Assembly (NCBI GenBank): GCA_031963445.1
Contig: JASSUH010000001.1
Coordinates: forward strand, 1,674,001-1,738,000
Direction of reading: 5' to 3'
Length of the DNA stretch: 64,000 bases
From: JASSUD01 sp031963445
GTDB taxonomy: Bacteria > Pseudomonadota > Gammaproteobacteria > Burkholderiales > Burkholderiaceae
Shown here: positions 24,601-32,172 of the stretch, in pieces
How the letters are laid out: each line of letters begins with the position of its first letter
Position numbering within the stretch: position 1 is the stretch's first letter
The notes under the pieces: generated by a model
What the model saw: the letters and a program-made list of their open reading frames with translations, nothing else
Databases searched by the model: none
Told to the model about the DNA's origin: nothing
Position numbers and translations under genes: made by a program

Positions 24601-27169
24601 ATGTTTCTTGTAGGGAAGTGAACTTATTCAGTGCTTGCTCATATTGACTGACTGTCCAAGAGACTTTGGGTTGCCCCACGCCATTTTGATAAGTCACATA
24701 CCGCTGAATATAGTCGCGCTGCGCTGCGGGGGAAAAAGGGGCTAGCCAGCGCTGCATGAGCAACTGAGGCTCGCCAGTGGGAGAGAAATATTTAACATAA
24801 TTACTACCTAAATATTCAGGACGACTGGTCACAATAAATTGCGCATGTTGCCACTCTTCCAATTGATTATTCTTGTAAAACAACTGGTGGCGGTCTTTTA
24901 TTTCATCGTATCCATCAAAAATAAACAGCAGACGCTGGTTTTCTTTCAACCACTGGATTTGGGCCTCATTAAACCCATATCGCTTCAAAAATTGTGGAAT
25001 GGCCCCACGATGCGGTTGTTCGAGCTCAGACAATGCTATAAAAATTGGAAACCGATCGTTTGCAGAACGGGAGCTTGCCATATACTCGCCCCACATTTGA
25101 CGGGATATATACCGGTTGAAGGTTGACTTCCCGCTTCCCGCTTGGCCTTGTATCAGCATGACCCGCGGCATGGTGGCCGTGATCTCTTGTGCAACAAAAC
25201 GTTTCACGTCTTGCGCTAAATCCGCTGAAGTACTTGAATGCGCACTCTCTTTGCCTTGTAATGGGATATATAACGCTAGAGCATCGCGAATATCTCGGAA
25301 GGTCGCAAGCGAGGTAGCGTAAGCAGCTTGCAACGCGGTAATAGTGTCGCCTAATAACGTTAAAGGCTGGTCCAGCGGCTGGGAAGCACTAAGGTTACTC
25401 GCGGCGAGTTTATCGATCAGCTCTTGATGATTGACCTGGAGCGTATGTATTACCCGCGCTTGCCCTTGTTGCACGTGTTGGGTGAATGCGGGGAATTGCA
25501 TTGCCATGCTTTCTAGACGCGCACGGCGCTTATTTTCCTGCTGCACGCTCTTTAGCAAAATACTATTGAAGGGTGCATACCAAATTGGATCCCAAATGGG
25601 GGGGAGAGGAGCGCCATTACCGGCGGATGGTTGAAGCTGCGTAGCAGACATATCGGTGCACAGCTCCCCTAAACGCTTTAACGCGGCTTGCGCACTTTGT
25701 TTAACCAATTTGTCCTGCCCTGCTTGCGCAGGTACTAGACTTTTTAAAAAGCTAATCGCTGCTTGCTGAATGTCTTCGTCAGATTGCGTGCTCGCAATCT
25801 GCTCTAAGCGTAAACATAACCCTTGCAAAAAGCCCACGTCTTTCGCCAGCTTGCTCTCAAGCGCAAATTTTTCAAACTCCTGCCACGCATGACGGCTGAG
25901 TAAATCATCGAGATAGAGCAGCCCTTGATACCAGGCAAAGGGAACGGAAATATTCAAAGCATTAGCAAAATGCTTATAAGCTGAAACGAATTTGCTCGGA
26001 TCAACCTTTATAAAAGCGCTTACCGCCAAACCTGTCCCGATGCTGGCTTCGCCAAGATGCCGCGCAATACTCAACTTGAGGGATTCATCCGCGGCAAGGT
26101 ATGCAAGCGCTATACCCGCATAGCGGGCGTAATAACTGACTGTGCTATCCGCATGTTGGGCTATCTTATCTAACTTCGCTTTGAGTGGCTCTTGTACGCT
26201 TTGGCGGTTTAACCCTGCCACCTTGTGCCATACCATTGCATCCAATAGCGTCGACACGGCTTGCAGTAGCGGTAAAAGTTGCGTCGCATTACTTTCCAGG
26301 TGTACCGCATCGAGCCGTTTCTGGAGCACACGCAGCACATCCATAAAAAATCCTGGATGTTTATCGAGTTCAAGTGCATCAGACGCCTGCTTGAGCATTA
26401 CGGCTAAGCCTTGCGCTACGGTTTCATTTAGCAGCGGCTCGCGATCCGGATCAAGCTTTCGCACCATCTGGTTAATAATGCGTTTGTATACGTCAGTAAC
26501 GGGTATCTTTGCCAGTAACACCAGCTCTTGCACGTGCTCAAAGGTGGGAAAGATTTTGGCAAATTGATCAATAAGCGCTTCGACTAAGCAGAGAAAAGGC
26601 TTTTGTACGTCAGCACTAGCTGTTTGCAGCGCTTGAAGCGAAACCACTAATGACGGCGTGTCTCTCACTTCGTGTACTTCGCCGACAACCTCCCCTGACT
26701 CAGTGCATAAGGGGGGCAACGATTTGCTTTTTGGAAAAAAATACTCTGTGGCCTGCCTTTCATAAGGAGTGTGCTTAAGTGCCCGGGCAATCGATGCACG
26801 CATGCTTACTAAGCGTGCACGCCATTCTGTAGGAAAAATAGGCGTATCGGCAATCGACGTCGTAGAGGGAGGAAGCGCGCTAAGCTTTGCTTCTGTCACT
26901 GCGAGCATATAAGGGGAAGCTGCTTGATAGGCATTGCACGCTTTGCTAAAAGAAGCTTCATCTCGGTAGCTATCTCCCAGCCGCACATAGAGTAGGCCAA
27001 TCCGTGCTTTTAATGATTCGCTTTGCTCCTTCTCAGATTTGCCAAGCTTTTGCAACTCCATTTCAGCTGCATTAAGCGCTTTTTTAATTTCTTTTCGCGG
27101 CTTGTTGTCGTGCTGTAAAAAATAATTATTAACCTGCGTCGATTGCTTTTTTATACTGAAATTTTCCAT
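21611..27169 (-). CDS. 1852-residue NACHT ATPase with pentapeptide and double WD40 propeller
   Basis: Start ATG at 27167-27169 with a weak AGAGA site. Residues 1-about 640 are helical, with TPR-like stretches near the N-terminus. A NACHT-type NTPase follows: P-loop IQGQAGSGKST near 673 and Walker B LLFIFDGYDEI near 746. After a helical arm, pentapeptide repeats occur at about 1090-1140 (ADLKG, ANLSY, NSDLT, ADLSG). From about 1146 to 1830 there are roughly 14-15 WD40 units, enough for two seven-bladed propellers. Units 2-5 show a two-blade alternation (SGSKDKT blades against SGDEDGT blades), a sign of recent internal duplication. The last 45 residues are a short tail ending LRQTECLIL. STAND proteins of this kind act as ligand-triggered switches; in bacteria they include antiphage defences, and in fungi NLR-like immune receptors. 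No effector domain is recognised at the N-terminus. Domain call firm, role open. Confidence 0.93.
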   Translation of the reverse strand: MENFSIKKQSTQVNNYFLQHDNKPRKEIKKALNAAEMELQKLGKSEKEQSESLKARIGLLYVRLGDSYRDEASFSKACNAYQAASPYMLAVTEAKLSALPPSTTSIADTPIFPTEWRARLVSMRASIARALKHTPYERQATEYFFPKSKSLPPLCTESGEVVGEVHEVRDTPSLVVSLQALQTASADVQKPFLCLVEALIDQFAKIFPTFEHVQELVLLAKIPVTDVYKRIINQMVRKLDPDREPLLNETVAQGLAVMLKQASDALELDKHPGFFMDVLRVLQKRLDAVHLESNATQLLPLLQAVSTLLDAMVWHKVAGLNRQSVQEPLKAKLDKIAQHADSTVSYYARYAGIALAYLAADESLKLSIARHLGEASIGTGLAVSAFIKVDPSKFVSAYKHFANALNISVPFAWYQGLLYLDDLLSRHAWQEFEKFALESKLAKDVGFLQGLCLRLEQIASTQSDEDIQQAAISFLKSLVPAQAGQDKLVKQSAQAALKRLGELCTDMSATQLQPSAGNGAPLPPIWDPIWYAPFNSILLKSVQQENKRRARLESMAMQFPAFTQHVQQGQARVIHTLQVNHQELIDKLAASNLSASQPLDQPLTLLGDTITALQAAYATSLATFRDIRDALALYIPLQGKESAHSSTSADLAQDVKRFVAQEITATMPRVMLIQGQAGSGKSTFNRYISRQMWGEYMASSRSANDRFPIFIALSELEQPHRGAIPQFLKRYGFNEAQIQWLKENQRLLFIFDGYDEIKDRHQLFYKNNQLEEWQHAQFIVTSRPEYLGSNYVKYFSPTGEPQLLMQRWLAPFSPAAQRDYIQRYVTYQNGVGQPKVSWTVSQYEQALNKFTSLQETLHRPIILRMVLEVLPSLVMQPDALAKLDLTLGSLYEAFMQQWWERSHDRLAAIQSAVQLTGGEAEAYRNMCEAGFTKAGLAFSQEYAFMLLFKAQADFKQKAQAFECAHPQTYQALTGQQEKWRLLRLSAPFRLQVGQTSQFIHPSFQDYLVARLIGGPDAEFSDPLSSAPFNQINLASEPVVLDFLVEWAKQNEAFSGHLHAWIEASKHDQEVSQGAANAITVLVRAGVSFNGADLKGIKIAGANLSYGMFDLAQLQNSDLTNVTLRAVWLRNADLSGAQMEGVQFGEWPFLQENSVICSCAYSPDGKWLAVGLYKSGEIGLYQTSNWQSIHTLRGHTDSVYTMSFSGDSSRIVSGSKDKTIRIWNIQTGEALLVIHGCTHEVVSVAFSKDSRRIAFSGDEDGTAGIYDAHTGEIFQILYGHTERIESIAFSEDGSRIVSGSKDKTIGIWDIQTGEVLQVLYGHTHEVVSVAFSRDGRRIISSGDEDGTARIWDTETGELLKTLHGHTQRIRRVAFSEDGNQIVSGGQDKSIRIWDAQTGKVLQTLHGHNYEVVSVVFSKDGSQVISLGRNEKEIRIWDIQTGKVLQTFHDHTKRIDGVAFSEDGSQVISNSEEEKISIWDAQTGRGLQTLVAPNAKASGVVLSKDGSRTFSFGADDRGGILKMWDAQTGQTLEIEHDHKAGISSLTSSKNSLFALRNDSAPLTDLWWGISGDMDGQMRAWNLQTGGLLWTTHMHIRDVNCISISKNGLWVVSGGDDGRVRVWSARTGDPFWSSRGCFYITSNTVPLPDGGEFVLFPKEDTERVEKVQMYDPEKVPGHTSFVYDVAFSNDSKLIVSASDDKTVRIWDLRGFGKPLRTLYGHTDTVCHVTFSNDDKRVISCSVDKTVRIWDAHTGRCLAVIEGFNSIVTAIAWQAMPEEREYALLTGEGDSTLRLWHITETNNGQMHTSLRWTSHQAVLMVKGTNLRGVQGLNEMNARLLKQRGAAGLRQTECLIL

Positions 27170-27354
27170 TTATATATCTCTATTCAGACGCAGTACGCTT
27201 TCTCGTATATAAGCGATGAACAATATAAAGCAACGTACAGAAGCCATATTTAACGTTTAAACACAAGCTCTATATTTATTGATTTTTTGTAGTGAGCGAA
27301 CTCTATCAGAGCCAAGCAGCATACTCTTATTAGGAAAAGGGCTGAATTAAGCAA

Positions 27355-27560
27355 AATCTGTACTCGACGGCGCAGTTCGGTGTGCTGCATTCAGTCGAAG
27401 GCAAACAAGGGGCGCTCAATACGCCCCAGCTCGCGTAGTGCTACTGCAAGATCGTTCTGGCGTGGATAGCTGCGCAGCATCAGTGACGCCGTGACAGTGC
27501 GTCGTTTGATCGATGCTACCAGTCGCAGGATTTCATCCAAATGGACGCGGATGTGCTTTA
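27355..27560 (-). mobile_element. Tn3-family transposase remnant
   Basis: The minus frame reads HIRVHLDEILRLVASIK, then SYPRQNDLAVALRELGRIER and, after an in-frame TGA, TELRRRV, the order seen in the C-terminal part of Tn3 transposases. The TGA stands where related proteins have Trp (LDWL), so the gene is dead. Flanking sequence (27170-27354 and 27561-27714) shows no gene. Confidence 0.75.
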
Positions 27561-27714
27561 TGTTGATACTGCTTCGAACCTTGCTCTTACATACCGCGAA
27601 TGTAGTAATAAAATTATTGCTCCCGTCCCTAAGCCTCTATTTGGAAAAAATCCTTACGCTTACCATATAACTCCTGATAAGCCTCACTAGCAATAAATAC
27701 ATATAAAATGTAAA

Positions 27715-27732
27715 ATACGTATTAATACGTAT
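27715..27732. promoter_or_regulatory. 18-bp palindromic operator of the Phd/VapC operon
   Basis: ATACGTATTAATACGTAT is its own reverse complement. It ends 17 bases before the antitoxin ATG and overlaps the likely -10 region, the normal place for autoregulation by a Phd-type antitoxin. Confidence 0.75.
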
Positions 27733-27749
27733 AATGGAAAGGTGCAATC

Positions 27750-28007
27750 ATGCAAACGATTAGCGCAACTGAGCTAGCACGCTATACCCGCAATGTTTTA
27801 GACAAGGTGGTCAGTTATGGGGAAATTATAGAAATTGAGCGCAACCATACTGTCATTGCCAAAATTATGCCTTCCGAAAGAACAATGACTGCATCTCAAG
27901 CGCTCGATGGACTCGAAACTTTGTTCACAGTAAAGCAGGCTAATGCCTGGCTAAAAGACAGTGAAGGAGATTTTGAAGAATCTTTCCGTGATCCGTGGGC
28001 AATCTAA
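27750..28007 (+). CDS. Phd/YefM-type antitoxin
   Basis: 85 residues after GGAAAGG. The N-terminal half has the Phd/YefM fold pattern (ISATELARYTRNVLDKV, then VIAKIMPS), which dimerises and binds the operator. The C-terminal half is acidic (DSEGDFEESFRDPW), as expected for the toxin-neutralising tail. The perfect palindrome just upstream is the likely binding site. The stop codon TAA overlaps the toxin's ATG (TAATG), so the pair is translationally coupled. Antitoxin role certain by layout; I do not assign a specific symbol because the DNA-binding class is inferred from sequence only. Confidence 0.88.
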   Translation: MQTISATELARYTRNVLDKVVSYGEIIEIERNHTVIAKIMPSERTMTASQALDGLETLFTVKQANAWLKDSEGDFEESFRDPWAI

Positions 28008-28423
28008 TGGGGGTAATTTTTGATAGCTGTATCTGGGTAGGGCTGAGTGCCGGCCAGATAGATCGCCAGGCAGTTATTACTGCTGCTGATAATGCCTTGG
28101 TTTTCACTTCAGTAGTCTCATTAGGGGAGCTACGTTTTGGAGTAGAAGCCTGCCGTGACCTAAGTGAGCGAGCTATGCGAGCCGCTTATTTACGTCAAAT
28201 AGAAAAGCGGCCAACTTTAGAGATTTCGCGGCATACGGCTGGGGCCTTTGGCATGCTTGCTGCCGCCGTTAAACAAGCTGGCCGCTCACCAAGGCCACGC
28301 TACAATGATCTTTGGATAGCTGCGCAGGCTATTGAGCATGGATACGCGCTCTTGACCCTTAATGCCAGTGACTTTGCAGATTTACCAGGGCTGCGACTCA
28401 TCACTCTTGCATCAAAAATCTAA
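28007..28423 (+). CDS. vapC: VapC-type PIN-domain toxin
   Basis: The ATG at 28007 overlaps the antitoxin stop; the frame extends further upstream but MGVIFDSCIW is the natural PIN start. 138 residues with the four conserved acids of a PIN ribonuclease: the first Asp in VIFDSCIW, a Glu in SLGELRFGVE, an Asp in RYNDLWIAAQA, and an Asp in LNASDFADLPG. VapC toxins cut tRNA or rRNA when the antitoxin is lost. It follows the Phd/YefM-type antitoxin directly in one operon with an operator palindrome. No truncation or missing catalytic residue is seen, so it is probably active. Confidence 0.9.
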   Translation: MGVIFDSCIWVGLSAGQIDRQAVITAADNALVFTSVVSLGELRFGVEACRDLSERAMRAAYLRQIEKRPTLEISRHTAGAFGMLAAAVKQAGRSPRPRYNDLWIAAQAIEHGYALLTLNASDFADLPGLRLITLASKI

Positions 28424-28607
28424 AATTGAAGAGCATAGGGGGTAATGAGATAGCGCTTCGATTCAAGAAAAGAAATATGACAGTTTTATGTATTTCCATC
28501 TAATTTAAGCTAAAAACACTTAAATGCTTCCATCTGCGAAAAATAAGATTTTTTGTGTTATGTAAAATTATAAATGAGCGGTGCATGGGTACAACCAGTA
28601 CTATTTC
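28424..28607. other. intergenic, no gene seen
   Basis: Short AT-rich gap between the toxin and the convergent Fic gene. No hairpin of note. Confidence 0.4.
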
Positions 28608-29657
28608 TCATTTCATGCTATACCACGCGCCGCGCCCACTGCCGTGAGGCTCTAAATGTCCTCTTTCAACAAGAGCGCGAAAGTGCTGCTTCAAGGTGTT
28701 GCGATTGCTACCGGTGAGCCTGGTAGCCTCAGCCATCGTGATTCGTCCATGCTCGCGGGCAAACTCGACGATTTCTAAAGACAGCGCGGGCAGAGACGCC
28801 AGCACGATTTTCTCACGCTCGACTTTCTTCTCCAGCCGTCGCACCTGTTCGGCAAGCGAGCGGAGGAAAAATATCAGCCATGGCTGCCAGTTCGGCTTAT
28901 CGCCGCGGATTGTCCCTTGTGTTTGGCGCAAAGCCAGATAATAGCCTTCTTTGTTTGCCTCGATTACGCTTTCCAGTGAGCTATACGTCGTATAAGTATA
29001 TCCGGACTGAAGCAGCAGCAAGGTTGTCAGCACGCGACTGAGCCGCCCGTTTCCATCCTGGAATGGATGGATTTCCAGAAATACGACTACAAAAATGGAA
29101 ATGATGAGCAGCGGATGCATGTGTGTTTTTTCGCGCTCGTCGTTGACCCATGACACCAATTCGGTCATCAGGCGTGGCGTGTCAAATGGCGTGGCTGTTT
29201 CAAAGATAACGCTGATCTGCTCGCCATTCTCGTCGAAAGCGGCAACGCTGTTGGAACTTGTTTTGTAGTGGCCTCGGTGCCGTTCGTCTTTCAGGCTGTG
29301 CCGTAAAAGGATTTGATGCAGTTGTTTGAGATGATTCTCGTCGAATGAGATGTCTTGCCATGAACTGAACATCAAGTCCATTAGCTCTGCATACCCCGCC
29401 ACTTCCTGCTCATCTCTCGTTTCGAATTTCTGAATAGCTAGATTCGATAGTAATCGTTCGACTTCCCGGTCAGAGAGCTTGCTGCCCTCGATGCGGGTTG
29501 ATGAGCCAATACTCTCGATGGTTGCCACCCGTCGCAGGGACAACAACCGGTCTGGTGCAAGTGCACCCACGGCACACCATGCACCTTTGAATTCATCGAT
29601 CCGGGCAACCAGGCCCAAGACCTCCGGTGTGATCTGAAGGGTGTCAGTTTTGAACAT
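28608..29657 (-). CDS. Fic-domain protein with inhibitory motif and winged helix
   Basis: I use the ATG at 29655-29657 (MFKTDTLQITPE); the longer frame starts inside a short direct repeat. The 349-residue product has the full Fic catalytic motif HPFQDGNGRLSR near residue 199 and, at about 45-52, the Ser-x-x-x-Glu-Gly inhibitory helix (SSTRIEG) of class II Fic proteins. A C-terminal winged helix is likely (TMAEATRLTGSNRNTLKQHF). Fic enzymes attach AMP to a hydroxyl side chain and here the inhibitory helix should hold it in check. The layout fits chromosomal self-regulated Fic proteins that also bind DNA. The upstream sequence holds three repeats of AAATGGGTG, possible operator sites. GC is higher than its neighbours. 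Confidence 0.9.
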   Translation of the reverse strand: MFKTDTLQITPEVLGLVARIDEFKGAWCAVGALAPDRLLSLRRVATIESIGSSTRIEGSKLSDREVERLLSNLAIQKFETRDEQEVAGYAELMDLMFSSWQDISFDENHLKQLHQILLRHSLKDERHRGHYKTSSNSVAAFDENGEQISVIFETATPFDTPRLMTELVSWVNDEREKTHMHPLLIISIFVVVFLEIHPFQDGNGRLSRVLTTLLLLQSGYTYTTYSSLESVIEANKEGYYLALRQTQGTIRGDKPNWQPWLIFFLRSLAEQVRRLEKKVEREKIVLASLPALSLEIVEFAREHGRITMAEATRLTGSNRNTLKQHFRALVERGHLEPHGSGRGAWYSMK

Positions 29658-30202
29658 GAACCAATCATACACCCATTTACACCCATTTAAACCCATTTAC
29701 TACATGTGGCTCACTTTTCAGTGCAAATCAAAAAATGCACTGCCTATAGCTACCCACAGGCCCCACAAGCTGCATATCTCTGTCATCCATGTCCATCTGC
29801 GGACAGCGTCACGACGCTCATCCTCCATCATGCTCGCGGCATTAGACCTTTTGCCACTGCCATATCCGTACCAACCAGCTCCATACTAAGAGCGTAGCAA
29901 ATACTACGCTCTTAACTTTATGCGATTTGGCAAATAGCCTAAAAAGCAAAGCACGCCTATGATCCCAAAAACAGAAAGACCTTTTTTCCGTTTCTTCAAC
30001 AGGGGTATGTATGGAAAATTTCTGGCAACCAAACGACGCATTCATCAGGCAAGGGAAACTTAAACTAATGATGGAATGCACTAGACCAATTTATGAAGGG
30101 AGAGCCACTACCGATAGATAAACATCTTTTATTCGAATCTGTTTTCTAATTGCCCCGCATTTGTGCCAACGTGGGGACTCAACAAACACTATGGAGGAAA
30201 CT
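29658..30202. other. 545-bp region with short repeats and a hairpin
   Basis: The first 45 bases are tandem ACCCATTTA-type repeats at the Fic promoter. A hairpin lies at 29888-29913. Between 29914 and 30190 I found no convincing gene. Confidence 0.4.
29888..29913. terminator. hairpin
   Basis: Perfect 10-bp arms (AAGAGCGTAG / CTACGCTCTT) with a 6-base loop. There is no gene directly upstream, and the T-run is weak. Confidence 0.45.
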
Positions 30203-30442
30203 ATGGGTTGCCTGACTATTGATGTAACGAAGCAGCAACATCAAGCCCTTAAGGCTGCTGCTGCCTTGCAAAGCAAGACTATCAGACAGTACGTTCTTGA
30301 ACACCTATTTCCTTCAACATCCGATGAAGCCAAAGCGATTGACGGCTTAAAAACCTTGCTGTCACAACGCATGGCCGAGGCGATGCGCGGGGGCGTGCTT
30401 GACCGGAGTATTACGGATATCGCTAGTGAAGTGCTCGAGTAG
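30203..30442 (+). CDS. orphan type II antitoxin
   Basis: 79 residues starting at the ATG at 30203, preceded by GGAGGAAACT, a strong ribosome site; an upstream start would be a shadow of the same frame. The product (MGCLTIDVTKQQHQALKAAA, then SKTIRQYVLEHLF) resembles ribbon-helix-helix antitoxins of the ParD/RelB type, with a helical C-terminal tail ending TDIASEVLE. No toxin follows: a duplicated fragment of the DUF4385 gene and an IS3 scrap start 17 bases after the stop, so the partner toxin appears to have been lost. Confidence 0.75.
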   Translation: MGCLTIDVTKQQHQALKAAAALQSKTIRQYVLEHLFPSTSDEAKAIDGLKTLLSQRMAEAMRGGVLDRSITDIASEVLE

Positions 30443-30458
30443 AGCGGCGTGTCGTCAG

Positions 30459-30569
30459 CATCTTTTAAACGCCAATGAGGCAAAATTTCTGATTTATACG
30501 GCCACATAAAAGAACGCCCTGCTCTCTCTCTTTCCTACCTTATATTTTTCAGGGTGCAGGCGATAATTC
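30459..30569 (-). repeat. duplicated fragment of the DUF4385 gene
   Basis: Nearly identical to 35528-35637 with a few substitutions and small indels. On the minus strand it encodes YKSEILPHWR, part of the DUF4385-type protein, now out of context. Confidence 0.9.
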
Positions 30570-30570
30570 A

Positions 30571-30674
30571 TTTTATTGAGGTGAACTTCTCATTGCCCTC
30601 AGAACGCGTGATGCGCTCGTTGGAGCAAATCATTGAGTGGTGGGGTCAGCCGCAACGTATTCGTTATGATTAAA
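30571..30674 (+). mobile_element. IS3-family transposase scrap
   Basis: The plus frame reads FIEVNFSLPSERVMRSLEQI and IEWWGQPQRIRYD, the middle of an IS3 OrfB core, ending in a stop. It directly follows the duplicated DUF4385 fragment. Confidence 0.7.
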
Positions 30675-30816
30675 GTAATTACGCTATGTGGATTGATAAA
30701 TCGTAGAAAGGCAATCATAAAATATCCAGGCTCTCCTGAACCAATAACTCGTGAAGAACTGCAAGCTTTTGTTAAGCGATGGATTAGTAAATATCAAACA
30801 TCCATGGAAAGGCGAA

Positions 30817-30888
30817 AATATAGGCTTCGCTATATAACGCCTTTTTTCTGATATTTCTCATTTCATACTTCTTGTTAGTCTTTATTAT
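30817..30888 (+). promoter_or_regulatory. 72-bp conserved upstream block, copy B
   Basis: Identical by eye to the reverse complement of 12749-12820. It ends 16 bases before the start of the small paralog of the Ser/Pro-rich gene. Homology stops at both ends, so only this block plus the gene head was duplicated. Confidence 0.75.
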
Positions 30889-30904
30889 CGCAAGATCAGC
30901 TAGC

Positions 30905-31033
30905 ATGATCATGCCTTCGCAAAATCATAGCGAGTCTAGTAATAGACCGCCTCTGCGAAGTAGTCAAAGCGCACCCTTACTCTCAACGCCGTCTCTAAAA
31001 TATTTGATTTACATTGAGCTTGATTCAATCTAG
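30905..31033 (+). pseudogene. truncated paralog of the Ser/Pro-rich protein head
   Basis: A 42-residue frame containing SSNRPPLRSSQSAPLLSTPS, clearly related to NSSRPPLQHSQSAPLLLSSP in the protein at 12156-12629. After this match it runs into unrelated sequence and stops, just before the GyrI-like gene. The membrane-helix part is absent, so it is a remnant. Confidence 0.6.
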
Positions 31034-31043
31034 GACTATCTTC

Positions 31044-31505
31044 ATGGAACCAAAAATCGCTCATATTTCACGCTTCTTAGTATCTGGCTTAACCGTACGA
31101 ACAATAAACCGCGATGAGTTCAATGAGGAAACCGCGAAAATTCCTGGCTTGTGGGCGCAGTTTTTCGCTAGCGGCACTGCAGATAAAATTCCGCAGCGAT
31201 TGCCTGATACGCCGATTGTTGGTGTGTATTCCACCTACGACTCTGACCTTACCAGCTTTTACAATGTCACCGCTGGCGTGTCCGTCGCTACTTTGAACCC
31301 GGACTTCAGTAGTATTGAGGTTCAGAAAGGCAAATATCTGGTCTTCGAAGCTAATGGCCCAATACCCACCGCACTTTTTCAGGCTTGGTCTTCAATTTGG
31401 GCGTACTTTGAACAGCATCCACATGTGCAGCGAAGCTACCTAACTGACTTTGAATTGTATAGTGGCCCGGAGGAAGTCCAGATTCATATCGGGGTTGCCT
31501 CATAA
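31044..31505 (+). CDS. GyrI-like / effector-binding-domain protein
   Basis: 153 residues from the ATG at 31044. The pattern MEPKIAHISRFLVSGLTVRT, then PIVGVYSTYDSD, KYLVFEANGPIP and the late FELYSGPEEVQIHIGV is the stand-alone GyrI/AraC effector-binding fold (SOUL-like beta-barrel). Such proteins bind small amphipathic ligands and give resistance to, or sense, some drugs; several are integron cassettes. There is no DNA-binding domain, so it is not a regulator by itself. It begins 10 bases after the stop of the truncated paralog, so it may borrow that gene's promoter. No obvious ribosome site. Ligand unknown. Confidence 0.8.
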   Translation: MEPKIAHISRFLVSGLTVRTINRDEFNEETAKIPGLWAQFFASGTADKIPQRLPDTPIVGVYSTYDSDLTSFYNVTAGVSVATLNPDFSSIEVQKGKYLVFEANGPIPTALFQAWSSIWAYFEQHPHVQRSYLTDFELYSGPEEVQIHIGVAS

Positions 31506-31810
31506 ATAAGGCTGATAACCGGTTACATTGGCGGGCGTTACCGCAATCGCATGCGGCAACCCCTGCGTATCCACCACAATATGACGCTTGATGCCTGACA
31601 CTTTCTTACCCGCGTCATACCCTTTCTCTCTCGCACTATCACTATTCTTCACACTCTGCGTGCCCACGATTAATAGACTCGGCTAGAAGTTCTGCTCCCT
31701 TGCGAGTCGGGCTGCGCAAAACACGTCGTATAAGTCTACTGTGCGCAGTCTAGTCCGCTTACGTAAGCCTTCTAATAACGCCCTGATTTCTTAAATACGC
31801 TGCCACGAAA
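31502..31810 (-). mobile_element. IS5-family transposase remnant
   Basis: The minus frame reads LLIVGTQSVKNSDSAREKG, then YDAGKKVSGIKRHIVVDTQG and HAIAVTPANVTGY, typical of the IS5 DDE core. A second stretch (ALLEGLRKRTRLRTVDLYDV) is the N-terminal part with stops in between. The fragments are rearranged and dead. Confidence 0.85.
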
Positions 31811-32172
31811 ATAGCTCTAAATGCTAAACAAAGATCTTCAATTAAACAAACGCTAAATAAACTATGAGCGGCGCCATGTTGGCCGCGTTGATTTATTCTT
31901 GTACGAATGTTCTGAGAAAAGCATTCCTTGCTCTCGATTTATTCAGCTTTCCCTAAGTAATCCCACTCAAATTATTGCTAACAAAGAAGATTTATCTGAA
32001 TGAATTTTCAGAGTTAAAAAGGAGATATTTTACGATATTTCTTGTACTCTCGCTCGGATTAATTTTAAGAGTGCTGTAAATAACTTAAGTAAATTCTTAT
32101 AAATCCATAATTTCTAGATGAATATCTTATTTTTAGATTATATGTCTTGAAAATTAAAGTAAAGATTATCTT
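31811..32172. other. AT-rich intergenic region
   Basis: No gene or RNA was recognised. It probably contains the promoter of the following 674-residue protein. Confidence 0.4.

Noticed and set aside
21777..26567. Plus-strand frames opposite the NACHT-WD40 gene
   Set aside because: Low-complexity antisense shadows with no ribosome sites.
19561..27560. Several TGA codons inside otherwise open frames, suggesting TGA read as Trp
   Set aside because: Intact genes end in TGA (for example the three-repeat gene at 4294-4296, and traY at 60975-60977) and use TGG for Trp. The internal TGA codons occur in decayed genes only.
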